Source: Streptomyces sp. 35G-GA-8
GTDB lineage: Bacteria; Actinomycetota; Actinomycetes; Streptomycetales; Streptomycetaceae
Reading direction: 5' to 3'
Length of the DNA stretch: 64,000 nucleotides
Assembly: GCF_023534745.1 (NCBI RefSeq)
Contig: NZ_JAMHJQ010000019.1
Coordinates: forward strand, 43,937 to 107,936
Below the pieces are notes generated by a model. The model did not search any database. It was given only the letters and a program-made list of their open reading frames with translations, and was not told where the DNA came from. Shown here piece after piece: positions 1-8,252 of this stretch (its first letter is position 1; each line of letters starts with the position of its first letter). A program made the position numbers and the translations under genes.

Positions 1-441
1 CAGGGCGGGGCGGGCGGTCTCGATGCGGGTGAGGAAGTCGGGGTACCGGGCGAACTGCTGCCCGGTGAAATTGTTGTCCTTGACCTTGTGCTTGTCGGGC
101 CAGACACCGGTGGTGATCGTGGACCAGCCGGGGCCGGACATCGTGGGAGCCATGGGGTTGGCGTAAAGGGCGCTCGGCGCGGTGAGGCCGGTGGCCATGA
201 GCCTGTCCAGGTTCGGCGCGTCGGCGTCCTTGATTCTGCTCAGCAGCGCGCCGTCGACGCCGATGACCAGGACCTTGGGGGTCTTGGCGGCAGCGCGGGC
301 GACGGCCGGGAGCGGCCCCGCGAGGGCGGCCAGGGTGGCGGCGCCGATCAGCACCGAGCGACGGGAGACGCCCGAGGTCCTGGGTGAGGTCGTAGGAGAG
401 GTCGTAGGAGAGGTCGTAGGTGAGGTCACGGGAGAGGTCAC
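1..441 (-). CDS. Alkaline phosphatase / type I phosphodiesterase family protein, Tat-exported (3' part outside window)
   Basis: N-terminal 147 codons of a minus-strand gene that runs off the left edge. The GTG start at 441 is preceded by GGAGG (reverse strand, 448-452). Residues 1-23 are a Thr-Ser-Pro repeat, followed by a twin-arginine signal (SRRSVLIGAATLAALAGPLP) and an Ala-rich cleavage region. The mature protein begins KVLVIGVDG, where the Asp is the usual first metal ligand of the alkaline-phosphatase superfamily, and continues NLDRLMATG and MSGPGWSTITTG, where the Ser/Thr nucleophile normally lies, then VWPDKHKVKDNNF. This matches secreted nucleotide pyrophosphatase/phosphodiesterase-type enzymes, which hydrolyse phosphodiesters or phosphomonoesters outside the membrane. 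The substrate cannot be told from this fragment. Confidence 0.85.
   Translation of the reverse strand, partial: MTSPVTSPTTSPTTSPTTSPRTSGVSRRSVLIGAATLAALAGPLPAVARAAAKTPKVLVIGVDGALLSRIKDADAPNLDRLMATGLTAPSALYANPMAPTMSGPGWSTITTGVWPDKHKVKDNNFTGQQFARYPDFLTRIETARPAL
382..441 (-). repeat. Five tandem 12-bp repeats coding Thr-Ser-Pro units
   Basis: Five near-identical 12-bp units at the extreme 5' end of the phosphatase gene encode MTSP-VTSP-TTSP-TTSP-TTSP before the Tat signal. The unit length is a multiple of three, so copy-number change would lengthen or shorten the leader without breaking the frame. Confidence 0.8.
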
Positions 442-761
442 GGATTCCTCCGGAATGAGGGAAGTCGGGGGGAAGAGCCGACGGGCGTAGGCCCGCCGGG
501 CGCGTCCGGCCGGAACCGAACCTGGGAACGGTGCGTACGCGCCACCCAGGCCCGGCCCCAGCACTTGGGTCCAGACCCGTTATCTTTCCGTCATGCGCGG
601 CCGAGTTGCCAGAGCGCTCCGGTGAACTCCGGTGGGCTCCAGTGAACTCCCTTCGACCGCAGGTGAATTCTCGGACCGCACCGTGAACTTCCGGCCTACG
701 AAGGCCGACGCTCCGCGGCCGGTGCCACCGTCGGCCACGCGACGGTGGCACCGTAAGGCCC
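442..761. other. Intergenic region, 320 bp, no gene seen
   Basis: It lies between the end of the rhodanese gene and the start of the phosphatase gene, both on the minus strand. The only clear structure is the hairpin at 720-753. The open frames across it lack ribosome sites and recognisable protein features. The promoter of the phosphatase gene must be here or further upstream, but no convincing -35/-10 pair stands out. Confidence 0.6.
720..753 (-). terminator. Hairpin terminator behind the rhodanese gene
   Basis: GGTGCCACCGTCG at 721-733 is perfectly repeated inverted at 740-752, with one more C-G pair outside (720/753) and a 6-nt loop. The 14-bp GC-rich stem starts 9 nt beyond the rhodanese stop codon on the minus strand. 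There is no long U tract, which is usual for Streptomyces terminators. Confidence 0.75.
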
Positions 762-1235
762 TCAGCAGGCGCAGTGGGCGGCCCCGACCGGCGTCGTCAA
801 CGGATCGGCCGCGCGCCGGATCACACCGCTCTCACCCTCGACCGGGAATCCCTCGCGGATCCAGTACTCGACCCCACCGATCATCTCCTTGACGTGGTAG
901 CCGAGTTGGGCGAGGGCGAGCGCCGCGCGGGTCGCGCCGTCGCATCCCGGACCCCAGCAGTAGACGATGACGGGAACCGCGGCGTCCAACAGGTCCGGGG
1001 CGCGCTCCGGAATCTCGGCGGTCGGCAGGTGCACCGCACCGGGCACATGCCCCTGCGCCCAGGCTTCGTCCCCGCGTGAGTCGACGAGCACGAAGCCCGG
1101 ATCGCCGGACTCCAGCGAGGAGTGGACATCGGACACGTCCGCCTGGAAGGCGAGGCGTGCGGCGAAAAAGTCGGCTGCGTCGGCCGGCGCTGCGGGCGGG
1201 ACCCGCAGGGCGGCGCTGATCTGGGTCTTGGTCAT
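762..1235 (-). CDS. Rhodanese-like domain protein
   Basis: A single-domain protein of 157 residues. Residues 33-140 form a rhodanese fold: VLVDSRGDEAWAQGHVPGAVHLP is the typical CH2-like segment, and the active-site loop is CWGPGCDGA with the candidate persulfide Cys93 at its start. Such proteins transfer sulfane sulfur or act as sulfur carriers in the cytoplasm. The tail is Cys-ended (AHCAC), with two further cysteines three residues apart that might bind metal or form a disulfide. It is transcribed divergently from an Lrp/AsnC regulator 93 bp away, which suggests that regulator controls it. The sulfur acceptor is unknown. Confidence 0.85.
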   Translation of the reverse strand: MTKTQISAALRVPPAAPADAADFFAARLAFQADVSDVHSSLESGDPGFVLVDSRGDEAWAQGHVPGAVHLPTAEIPERAPDLLDAAVPVIVYCWGPGCDGATRAALALAQLGYHVKEMIGGVEYWIREGFPVEGESGVIRRAADPLTTPVGAAHCAC

Positions 1236-1328
1236 GCCCTGGACACTAGGCTTCTCGCCCGTACCTCAGAACCCGAGATCAACGGCTTCTCCTTCCGATC
1301 GCCGTGGAACTCGTGGTATCACTCCAAT

Positions 1329-1811
1329 ATGGCCGCTGATTCCCTTGACACCACCGATATACGCATCATGGAAGCCCTGCAACACAACGGGCGTGCCAGC
1401 TACGCCGAGTTGGCCCGTAGCGTCTCCATGTCCCCGAGTGCCGTCACGGAACGCGTCCGACGGCTGGAGGAGTGCGGCGTCATCTCCGGCTACTCGGCCA
1501 CCGTGAGCCCCGAGGCCCTGGGGCTCGACATCCTGGCTTTCGTCCGCCTCCGCTACCCCACGGGCAACTACAAGCCGTTCCACGACCTGCTCGACACCAC
1601 ACCTGAGATCGTGGAAGCCCACCATGTGACGGGTGACGACTGCTTCGTCCTCAAGGTCGTCGCTCGCTCGATGCGCGACCTGGAGCTCACCACGGGCCGC
1701 ATCGCCGCCTTGGGCTCCGTCACCACGAACGTCGTCTACTCCAGCCCGCTTGCCAGCCGCTCGGTGACGACGGCTGTGTCCCGGAACCGGCCGGTCGTTT
1801 CCGGCGACTGA
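1329..1811 (+). CDS. Lrp/AsnC family transcriptional regulator
   Basis: 160 residues from the ATG at 1329; in-frame codons further upstream lie inside the rhodanese gene and lack family sequence. Residues 6-65 form the winged helix-turn-helix typical of Lrp (DTTDIRIMEALQHNGRASYAELARSVSMSPSAVTERVRRLEECGVI), and residues 70-145 form the RAM ligand-binding domain (HHVTGDDCFVLKVVARSMRDLE). Lrp-type proteins bind amino acids as multimers and wrap DNA. The divergent rhodanese gene is the obvious target, so a role in cysteine or sulfur-amino-acid response is plausible but only inferred. Confidence 0.9.
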   Translation: MAADSLDTTDIRIMEALQHNGRASYAELARSVSMSPSAVTERVRRLEECGVISGYSATVSPEALGLDILAFVRLRYPTGNYKPFHDLLDTTPEIVEAHHVTGDDCFVLKVVARSMRDLELTTGRIAALGSVTTNVVYSSPLASRSVTTAVSRNRPVVSGD

Positions 1812-1860
1812 CCCATCGGGCAGGGCGCGGATCCTGGATCCTCCGGACCCGCTGACCGGA

Positions 1861-1873
1861 CCCCCTTCGGGGG
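1861..1873 (+). terminator. Small UUCG-loop hairpin after the AsnC gene
   Basis: CCCCCTTCGGGGG forms a short, very stable hairpin with a UUCG-type loop 50 nt after the regulator stop. The stem is only about five pairs, so termination here is likely but not certain. Confidence 0.45.
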
Positions 1874-1931
1874 CTACGGTGTTGCGCGGCAGCCGAGTTG
1901 GTCGGCGAAAGCGGACATGGAGGGGCAACGG

Positions 1932-2198
1932 ATGAAACGGCTACGGGGGTTCGGTGTGGCGGTGGCCGCCGGGGCGGTGCTCCTGCTCGCGGGATGCGGC
2001 GTTCCGACGGATTACAGCGAGATCGTCACCTTCACCGACGAGCACGGCCGCGCATGCACCGCGGCGGTGGTCGTCGACCAGGAACAGAACGAGGGCAACG
2101 ACTACGAGGTCTCCAGTCTCGACTGCGACTACGCCCCGGCGGGCCGCACTCCGGGGCCCACGCGCTACTCCCCCATGCCGGAGCGGGACACCAAGTGA
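1932..2198 (+). CDS. Small secreted lipoprotein, function unknown
   Basis: 88 residues. The start at 1932 is chosen because GGAGGGG lies 7 nt upstream; the in-frame ATG at 1917 would put that ribosome site inside the gene. Residues 1-24 are a lipoprotein signal (MKRLRGFGVAVAAGAVLLLAGC) with lipobox LLAGC. The mature part is short and acidic, with two more cysteines (RACTAAVVVD and SSLDCDYA) that could form a disulfide. It should be anchored to the outer face of the membrane. No family is recognised, and the neighbours give no functional clue. Confidence 0.75.
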   Translation: MKRLRGFGVAVAAGAVLLLAGCGVPTDYSEIVTFTDEHGRACTAAVVVDQEQNEGNDYEVSSLDCDYAPAGRTPGPTRYSPMPERDTK

Positions 2199-2247
2199 CG
2201 TCGGGGCGGAGGGACGGGGTACGGGGTACGGGGAAAAACCCCGCCCC

Positions 2248-3174
2248 TCACTCCGCCTTCCTGAACACCTCCGACATCCCGTCTCCCGTGTCATGGGCCA
2301 GCAGCCCCGTCGCGTCCGGGGCGATCAGGCCGACGCGGGTGGCCAGTTCCCTCCCATGTACGTCGACGGCCGCCTCGATGAGGCCCGCGAGCGCGTCCAG
2401 TCCTGTCCGGGCGCGGGAACGGGCCACGGCCCCGCAGACGACGGCGACCAGCGCGGCCGGCCACCACCAGCAGGCGAGGAGGGCATAGCCCACGCCCCAG
2501 GCGGCGAGGCGGGCCGCGGCGCCGAAGGAGTCGCGTGCCGACTGGATCTGGCGCCCGGCGGGTTCGGGGAGGATCAGCCACAGTCGCGGCCACAGGGCGG
2601 CGAGGTCCACACCGTAGGCGGCCTCAACACGGTCCGCCGTCGCCTGCATGCGGTCGCCGTACCAGGTGGGGCGTGCCGGTACGCGCAGCGCGACGCGGTC
2701 GCGGGCCTCGGTGAGGGCATGGATCCGCGCCCAGGTGCCTCTCGGGATCGTCACCGTACCGTTCGCTCCGACGCCGGTCGGGCCGGCGTGCGCCACGGCC
2801 TCCTCCACCCTCGCGTCCCTTTCCCTCCACCGCCGCTCCCGCCGTGCGGTGAGGGCACGCGAAAGCGGGTCCCGGCCGAACCGCAGCCAGTACTGTTCGA
2901 TCGCACCGCCGAGGAACTGCGCGGCGAGCGAGGCCGCGGCGGCGGTGAGCAGCACGAGCGCCACGAGAATCGCGGCGGTACCGGTCCGGTCCAGGGCGGG
3001 GCGGGCGGCGAGGTCGTCCAGAGTGCCGCGCAGCCGGTCGACGTCGTGCCAGTGGCGATGCCCCAGGGTGGCGCCGACGGCGGTGACCGCGAGGAAGAGG
3101 GCGCCGGGCAGCACCAGCAGGTTCAGCCAGCGCTCGGTGAGTTTGCCGCCGAGGGTGGCGAGGAGGGGGTTCAT
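2248..3174 (-). CDS. Membrane protein of unknown function, neighbour of the CHAT gene
   Basis: 308 residues with hydrophobic stretches near residues 20-38, 66-88 and 232-253, so it is probably a multi-pass membrane protein with an Arg-rich cytoplasmic region between (about 100-220). No enzyme motif is recognised. It lies 31 nt downstream of another unknown gene on the same strand, and both are divergent from the TPR-CHAT gene. A shared function as a membrane effector or partner of the CHAT protein is an inference from position. The ATG at 3174 has no clear ribosome site (the upstream bases are pyrimidine-rich), so translation may be coupled to the preceding gene. Confidence 0.6.
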   Translation of the reverse strand: MNPLLATLGGKLTERWLNLLVLPGALFLAVTAVGATLGHRHWHDVDRLRGTLDDLAARPALDRTGTAAILVALVLLTAAAASLAAQFLGGAIEQYWLRFGRDPLSRALTARRERRWRERDARVEEAVAHAGPTGVGANGTVTIPRGTWARIHALTEARDRVALRVPARPTWYGDRMQATADRVEAAYGVDLAALWPRLWLILPEPAGRQIQSARDSFGAAARLAAWGVGYALLACWWWPAALVAVVCGAVARSRARTGLDALAGLIEAAVDVHGRELATRVGLIAPDATGLLAHDTGDGMSEVFRKAE

Positions 3175-3205
3175 GAGGTCGGGAGGCCGGAGGCGGTCAC
3201 TGTCG

Positions 3206-3598
3206 TCACTGTCCGGGGTTCAGCCGGCTCTTGCGCATACGTGTTCCGTTGACCGCGCAGTGGGGCGCGGGCAGCAGGTCGCGGGCCCGTTCGAGCCGCG
3301 TGCAACGGGCCGGTCCCGGGCACACGGCCACCTTGATATGGATCGCGACTCCGGGAGCGCCGGCACCGCGGGATTCGTTGAGCAGCCCGCCCGCGACCCC
3401 GGCCAGGCGCAGCGCGTGGTCCAGGTCGTCGTAGCAGGCCGCCAGCGCGGCGGCGTCCTCGCCCGACCGCAGCAGTTCCCGCGCGCGCTCGGCGGGCTCC
3501 TGTACCCCGGGCTGCCGCATGTCGTGCGACGAGCCGAGCAGGGCGCACAACGCCGCTGTCCGGTGGGCGAGTTCGGGGTGATCAGGCGATACGGTCAT
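3206..3598 (-). CDS. Small protein next to the CHAT gene, function unknown
   Basis: 130 residues, largely helical by composition, with segments such as ERARELLRSGEDAAALAACYDDLDHALRLAGVAGGLL and a basic C-terminus (RMRKSRLN). The start at 3598 is only 80 nt from the ribosome site of the divergent CHAT gene, so the two share a promoter region. Small adaptor-like proteins are common partners of TPR-CHAT proteins in actinomycete conflict or signalling loci; this one may be such a partner, but no signature motif was confirmed by sight. Confidence 0.55.
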   Translation of the reverse strand: MTVSPDHPELAHRTAALCALLGSSHDMRQPGVQEPAERARELLRSGEDAAALAACYDDLDHALRLAGVAGGLLNESRGAGAPGVAIHIKVAVCPGPARCTRLERARDLLPAPHCAVNGTRMRKSRLNPGQ

Positions 3599-3678
3599 GC
3601 TCCAAGTGTGCCGGAGAGCGGGCCCCGTCGAGAGTGAGTCGCCGCGCTACCGGAGTCGACAACAGGGGGAGCGACAAG

Positions 3679-6600
3679 GTGAGGGACGACCGGGACGGGC
3701 TGGTACAGGCGATCCGTGCGCGCCTCGCACGGGCCGGGACCGCGGACGGAGGTGTGCGCGGGGACGTGGTGTTCGGCCCCGGGGCCGATGCCGAACTCCG
3801 GGCCCTGCTCAGGACCGCCGACACCAGGACCGACCTGGAGGCCCGGCACGCGGCCGGCTGGCTCTGCGTCGCTCGCGCGGCGGCCGCGACCGACACACGC
3901 GGCGCTGTCCACGGAGCCATGGCGGGAACGCTGCTCTTCCCAGTATGGATGGCCGATCCCGGTCTCGTGCCACCGCCGTTGGCGGCCGGCTATGAGTCCA
4001 CCGACCCCGCGGACCGCCCCGATCCGGCGAACGCCGACGGCCCCGCCGAGTGGTCGGCCGACTGTGCCGCGGCCGTGATCGCGGCCGAGGGCCGACAGCA
4101 CCATCCGCCGCGCGACGCTTCCGAGAACGAACTCCGGCTGTACGAACTGGCCGTGCGGGTGGGTGCCTCGCTGCCCACGCGTGAGCTACTGCTCGGAACG
4201 GCGGTGGGGATGGGCAGCCTCGCCGTCCTCGCGACGCCGGAGCACGACCCCACGTACGCGACCCGGGTCGCCGATCTGACCCACGCGCTGTCCCTCGCCG
4301 GGCAGCACGGACCGACGGCCGACGAGGGACCGACGGTCCACGACCGGCCGATGGCCGACGAAGGCCCCGACGCGGCGCTCCGTCTCACCCACCACGCCCT
4401 CAAGCGCGTTCCCGCCGACTCCCCCGACCGGCTGGTCACACTGAGCAACCTGGGCATCCAGTTCCTGGATCGGTACCGGCAGTCGTACGACCCGGACGAC
4501 CTGTACGAAGCGGTGGGCATCGGGCGCGACGTACTGGCCCAACTGCCCGCGCAGAGCCCGCATATCGCCCAGTGCCTCACCGCCCTGGGCGTCGCGCTGC
4601 TGCAGCTGCGGCAGCGGGAGGGCGGCACGCCGGAGGAGTGCGACGAGGTGGTGGACCTGTTCCGCCGGGCGGCTCCCGGCCATCCCCAGGGGCCGACGGC
4701 GGCAGGACTCAACCTGGGACTCGGGCTCGTCCTGCGGTACCAGCGCACCGGTCGGCCGCACGATCTGCACGAGGCGGTCGGCGTACTGACCGGCGCGCTG
4801 GAGGCGTCGCGGGACCCGGAGCAGCGCACCGGCGCCCGCGCCGCGCTGGGCAACGCGCTGCGCGCCCGCTACGCGCTGACCGGTGATCCGGCCGATCTGG
4901 ACGCGGCGATCACACAGCTGTCCGCGGTGGTCGGCGCTTCCGGGGAGCCGACGTCCCGCACCGCGACGCGGCTGCTCGCACCCGCGATGGCCCTGCACGC
5001 CCGCCACGCCCTTGATCCGGAAGGGAACAGTGCGGATCTGGCCGAGGCCCTGCGACTGGTGCGGCGGGCCGGGACACTTCTGCCGCCGGGCCACCCGGAA
5101 CGGCCCGTCACGCTCGGCGATCTCGGGCTGCTGCTCAGCACCAGCTACCAACGCTCGGGAAACCGGGAGGAGTTGAACGAGGCCGTCCTGGCTCTTCGGG
5201 AGTCGGTGGCGCTCACCGCCGAAGGGCACGAGATTCTCGGCGTGCGGCTGCTCAATCTCGGCATGGCCCTGGGCCTGCGCCACCAGCTGACCGAGGACGG
5301 CGAGGACCTGCGAGAGGCCCGGGAGTGCCGGCGACGGGCCATGGAACTGCCCGGTCTCGGCCGTGCGCATCGCGCGATGCTGCTCGGCTCGACGGCCATC
5401 AGCCGAATGACCGGTTTCGAGCGTGCCGCCGACCCGGGCGCCCAACTCGACGAGGCGATCGGCCTCTTCAGGGAAGCGCTCGCCCTCACCCCGGCGGACG
5501 ACCGCCTCTTGCCGCGTCGGCGCCACAATCTGGCCGTGGCCCTGATGGCCCGCTTTCTGACGGCACAACGGCTCAGCGACGCGCGGGAGGCGCGCGAACT
5601 GGCCGACTCCGTGGTCGCCGCGCTGCCCGCGGACTCGCCCGAACTGCCCGGAGTCCTGGTGGTGGCGGCCGGCGCCCGGCTGTCGAGCCTCGGCGCCGTG
5701 TTGTCCTCGGCGGTGCGCAACGAGGCGATCGCACTGCTCCGCCGGGCGGTCGAGATCACCCCGCCCGGCCACGCGAAGCGCACACAACGCCTGGCGACTC
5801 TCGGTGACGTCCTGCGGGACCGGGGGCCGGGCCGCCGACGCCGTCGATCCGATCTGGTCGAGGCGGCCGAGGTGTACCGGGAAGCGGCCCTGGAGCGGCA
5901 GTGCGACCCCTCCCAACGCCTGGACGCCGCACGGGCCTGGGGCGCTGTGCGGGCGGAACTCGGTGACTGGGCCGGCGCTCTGGACGGCTACGCGACGGCG
6001 GTCGACCTGCTGCACTCCGTCGCACCCCGCCATCTCGTCCGCGATGACCAGGAATTCCTGCTGAGCAGGACCGTCGGGCTGGGGGCCGAGGCGGCGGCCT
6101 GCGCGGTGCGCAGCGGCAGGCCGGGGCTCGCGGTGGGGCTGCTCGAACAGGCCAGAGGCGTACTTCTCTCCCACGCCTTCGACGCCGACAGCGATCTGAC
6201 CCGGCTCCGGGAGACGGCCCCGGAGCTCGCCGACCGCTTCGAAGAACTCCGGGACGCCCTGGACACGGCTACCGACAGCCGGGATCAGGGACTTCTCGAA
6301 GAAGCGCCGGAAGGACGCCGGGGCGACGCACACGGCCCCGAAGCCCGCGCCGACGTGCGGCAGCGGCTGGCCGCCGAGTGGCGGGAGCTGACCGGGCGGA
6401 TCCGCGCCGAGCACCCGGAACTCGGCCTGCTGCGGCCGGTGAGGGAGTGGGACGAGCGGGAACTGCGCGCGGCGGCCACGGCGGGCCCGGTGGTGCTGGT
6501 CAATGTCTCCTCGTACGGCGGCGAAGCACTGATCGTCACCGAGCACGCGATCGACGCCGTACCGCTCCCCGGACTGGACCCAGGGACGACAGCGGCCCGC

Positions 6601-7536
6601 CGGCGGGCTCTCCAGGACGCGCTGTTACGTATCGAGACGCCCGGCACCTCGCGCGCGGAGTCCCAGCGCGCACAGCGAGTCGTCCGCGACACGCTCACCT
6701 GGCTCTGGCAGGCGGCCACCGGACCTGTCCTCGACCATCTGGGCATCCCGGCCGTCCCCGCCGGACCGTTGCCCCGTGTGTGGTGGTCGCCGGGCGGCGT
6801 CCTGGGCACCCTGCCGCTGCACGCCGCGACCCCCCAGGACGGCGCGCCCGGGGCGTTGGGCCGGGTCGTCTCCTCGTACACGCCGACTCTGCGGGCGCTG
6901 CGACACGCCAGGCAGCGCGTCGCCCGGCCGGCGGGCACAGGGGCGCTCGTCGTCGCCGTCGGTGAGGCCGCCGGGCTCGCACCGCTGCCCGCCGCGCGCC
7001 GCGAGGCCGAACGGCTCGCCCGGCTGCTGCCCGGCTCCGAGGTGCTGACGGGCGCGTCCGCCACCCACTCCGCGGTGGTCTCCGCCCTGCCCCGGCACGC
7101 GTACGCGCACTTCGCCTGCCACGCCCGGGGGGATCTGGAGCGCCCGTCCGGCAGCCGGCTCGTTCTGCACGATCACACCGAACGTCCGCTGACCGTCCGC
7201 GACCTCGCCCGGCTGCGGCTGCCGTCGGTACGGCTCGCCTATCTCTCCGCCTGCGACACCCTGCGGACCAGCCCCGAACTCGCCGACGAGTCCGTCCATA
7301 TCGTCAGTGCCCTCCAGATCGCGGGCTTCCCCCATGTCGTCGGCTCACTGTGGCATGTCGACGACACGATCGGAGCCGGTGTCGCCCAGAGGGTGTACGA
7401 GTCTCTGAGCGCGGGCGACGGCGCGCTGGACGTCGGCCGCACAGCCGAGGCCCTGCACGCCACGGTGTGCGCGCTACGTGACACGTATCCCCTGACCCCC
7501 AGCTTGTGGGCCTGCCAGGTGCACGCCGGTCCCTAA
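3679..7536 (+). CDS. TPR-repeat protein with C-terminal CHAT protease domain
   Basis: 1285 residues. The GTG at 3679 is preferred because AGGGGGAG (3664-3671) sits just upstream; an in-frame GTG at 3634 lacks this. Roughly residues 190-830 are repeated TPR-like helical hairpins of about 50 residues, many containing a P-D-D-L-x-E-A type turn (YDPDDLYEAV, GDPADLDAAI, GNREELNEAV). Residues about 960-1285 form a CHAT domain of the caspase/separase clan. The expected catalytic pair is present: His1148 in HFACHARGD and Cys1192 in LSACDT, followed by the conserved VVGSLWHVDD. CHAT proteases cleave partner proteins after an activating signal, often in cell-death or conflict systems. Codon 983 is TTA (6625-6627), one of only two in-frame TTA codons found in the window, so expression may need the bldA tRNA. 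The substrate is unknown; the two divergent genes are candidates. Confidence 0.9.
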   Translation: MRDDRDGLVQAIRARLARAGTADGGVRGDVVFGPGADAELRALLRTADTRTDLEARHAAGWLCVARAAAATDTRGAVHGAMAGTLLFPVWMADPGLVPPPLAAGYESTDPADRPDPANADGPAEWSADCAAAVIAAEGRQHHPPRDASENELRLYELAVRVGASLPTRELLLGTAVGMGSLAVLATPEHDPTYATRVADLTHALSLAGQHGPTADEGPTVHDRPMADEGPDAALRLTHHALKRVPADSPDRLVTLSNLGIQFLDRYRQSYDPDDLYEAVGIGRDVLAQLPAQSPHIAQCLTALGVALLQLRQREGGTPEECDEVVDLFRRAAPGHPQGPTAAGLNLGLGLVLRYQRTGRPHDLHEAVGVLTGALEASRDPEQRTGARAALGNALRARYALTGDPADLDAAITQLSAVVGASGEPTSRTATRLLAPAMALHARHALDPEGNSADLAEALRLVRRAGTLLPPGHPERPVTLGDLGLLLSTSYQRSGNREELNEAVLALRESVALTAEGHEILGVRLLNLGMALGLRHQLTEDGEDLREARECRRRAMELPGLGRAHRAMLLGSTAISRMTGFERAADPGAQLDEAIGLFREALALTPADDRLLPRRRHNLAVALMARFLTAQRLSDAREARELADSVVAALPADSPELPGVLVVAAGARLSSLGAVLSSAVRNEAIALLRRAVEITPPGHAKRTQRLATLGDVLRDRGPGRRRRRSDLVEAAEVYREAALERQCDPSQRLDAARAWGAVRAELGDWAGALDGYATAVDLLHSVAPRHLVRDDQEFLLSRTVGLGAEAAACAVRSGRPGLAVGLLEQARGVLLSHAFDADSDLTRLRETAPELADRFEELRDALDTATDSRDQGLLEEAPEGRRGDAHGPEARADVRQRLAAEWRELTGRIRAEHPELGLLRPVREWDERELRAAATAGPVVLVNVSSYGGEALIVTEHAIDAVPLPGLDPGTTAARRRALQDALLRIETPGTSRAESQRAQRVVRDTLTWLWQAATGPVLDHLGIPAVPAGPLPRVWWSPGGVLGTLPLHAATPQDGAPGALGRVVSSYTPTLRALRHARQRVARPAGTGALVVAVGEAAGLAPLPAARREAERLARLLPGSEVLTGASATHSAVVSALPRHAYAHFACHARGDLERPSGSRLVLHDHTERPLTVRDLARLRLPSVRLAYLSACDTLRTSPELADESVHIVSALQIAGFPHVVGSLWHVDDTIGAGVAQRVYESLSAGDGALDVGRTAEALHATVCALRDTYPLTPSLWACQVHAGP

Positions 7537-8252
7537 TACCCTCCCCGCCCCAGGGTCACGACCTCGGCGAAACGGCGGGTGAATCCCTCCCAGGCCGCCG
7601 ACGACGCCGGTTCGTCGGCCACCGCCCGCTCATAGACCGTGTCCGGGTCGAAGCCCCGCGATGTCAGCCATTCCCGGTCCCAGCGACGGACATCCGCCGC
7701 CACTGCCTCGGGGTGGAACTGCACGCCCCAGGCCCGCTCCCCCAGGCGGAATCCCTGATACCGGCACCGCTCGCTGTCCGCCAGCCAGACCGCCCCCGCC
7801 GGGAGTTCGGTCACGGCGTCCACATGGCGCTCCATGGCGGGCACCACGGGAGACAGCCCGCCGAAGAGAGGGTCCTCGCGCGCCTCGGCGCGCAGCCGGA
7901 TCGGCGTACTCCCGCACTCCGGCTCGCCGGAGCGGCCACGCACCGTGCCGCCCCCGACATGAGCGAGCAGCTGACCGCCCAGACAGATGCCCAGCACCGG
8001 ATTGCCCTGCTCCAGCGCCTGTCCGGCAAGACGCCGCGCCGCGGGAAGCCAGGGCGCACGCGCGTCCTCGTCCGGGAGGAATCCGCCGCCGAGCACGATC
8101 AGCGCCCGTCGCCCGAGCGTCTCGGGCAGCGGCTCGCCGGTGTACGCGTGGACCGTCTCCAGGCTCAGTCCGGCCTCCCGCAGCCAGCGGCCGACGCGGC
8201 CGGGACCGCCGTTCGGCGTGTTCTGCACCACGAGCACACTCTGCCTCGTCAT
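7533..8252 (-). CDS. Class I glutamine amidotransferase-like protein
   Basis: 239 residues. The nucleophile elbow GICLGGQ holds Cys90, and the partner residues are His180 and Glu182 in FHPEA, so the Cys-His-Glu triad is complete. The fold resembles stand-alone GMP-synthase-type GATases, and the acceptor enzyme is unknown. The start at 8252 forms an ATGA overlap with the M23 gene upstream, implying translational coupling; a GTG three codons earlier is less likely. The 3' end overlaps the convergent CHAT gene by 4 nt. Stand-alone members may act on gamma-glutamyl compounds or cell-wall precursors, and pairing with an M23 peptidase slightly favours a cell-wall link. Confidence 0.85.
   Translation of the reverse strand: MTRQSVLVVQNTPNGGPGRVGRWLREAGLSLETVHAYTGEPLPETLGRRALIVLGGGFLPDEDARAPWLPAARRLAGQALEQGNPVLGICLGGQLLAHVGGGTVRGRSGEPECGSTPIRLRAEAREDPLFGGLSPVVPAMERHVDAVTELPAGAVWLADSERCRYQGFRLGERAWGVQFHPEAVAADVRRWDREWLTSRGFDPDTVYERAVADEPASSAAWEGFTRRFAEVVTLGRGGY

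Noticed and set aside
4186-6546. 786-codon minus-strand frame inside the CHAT gene
   Set aside because: Antisense of the TPR region; no ribosome site and composition typical of shadow frames.
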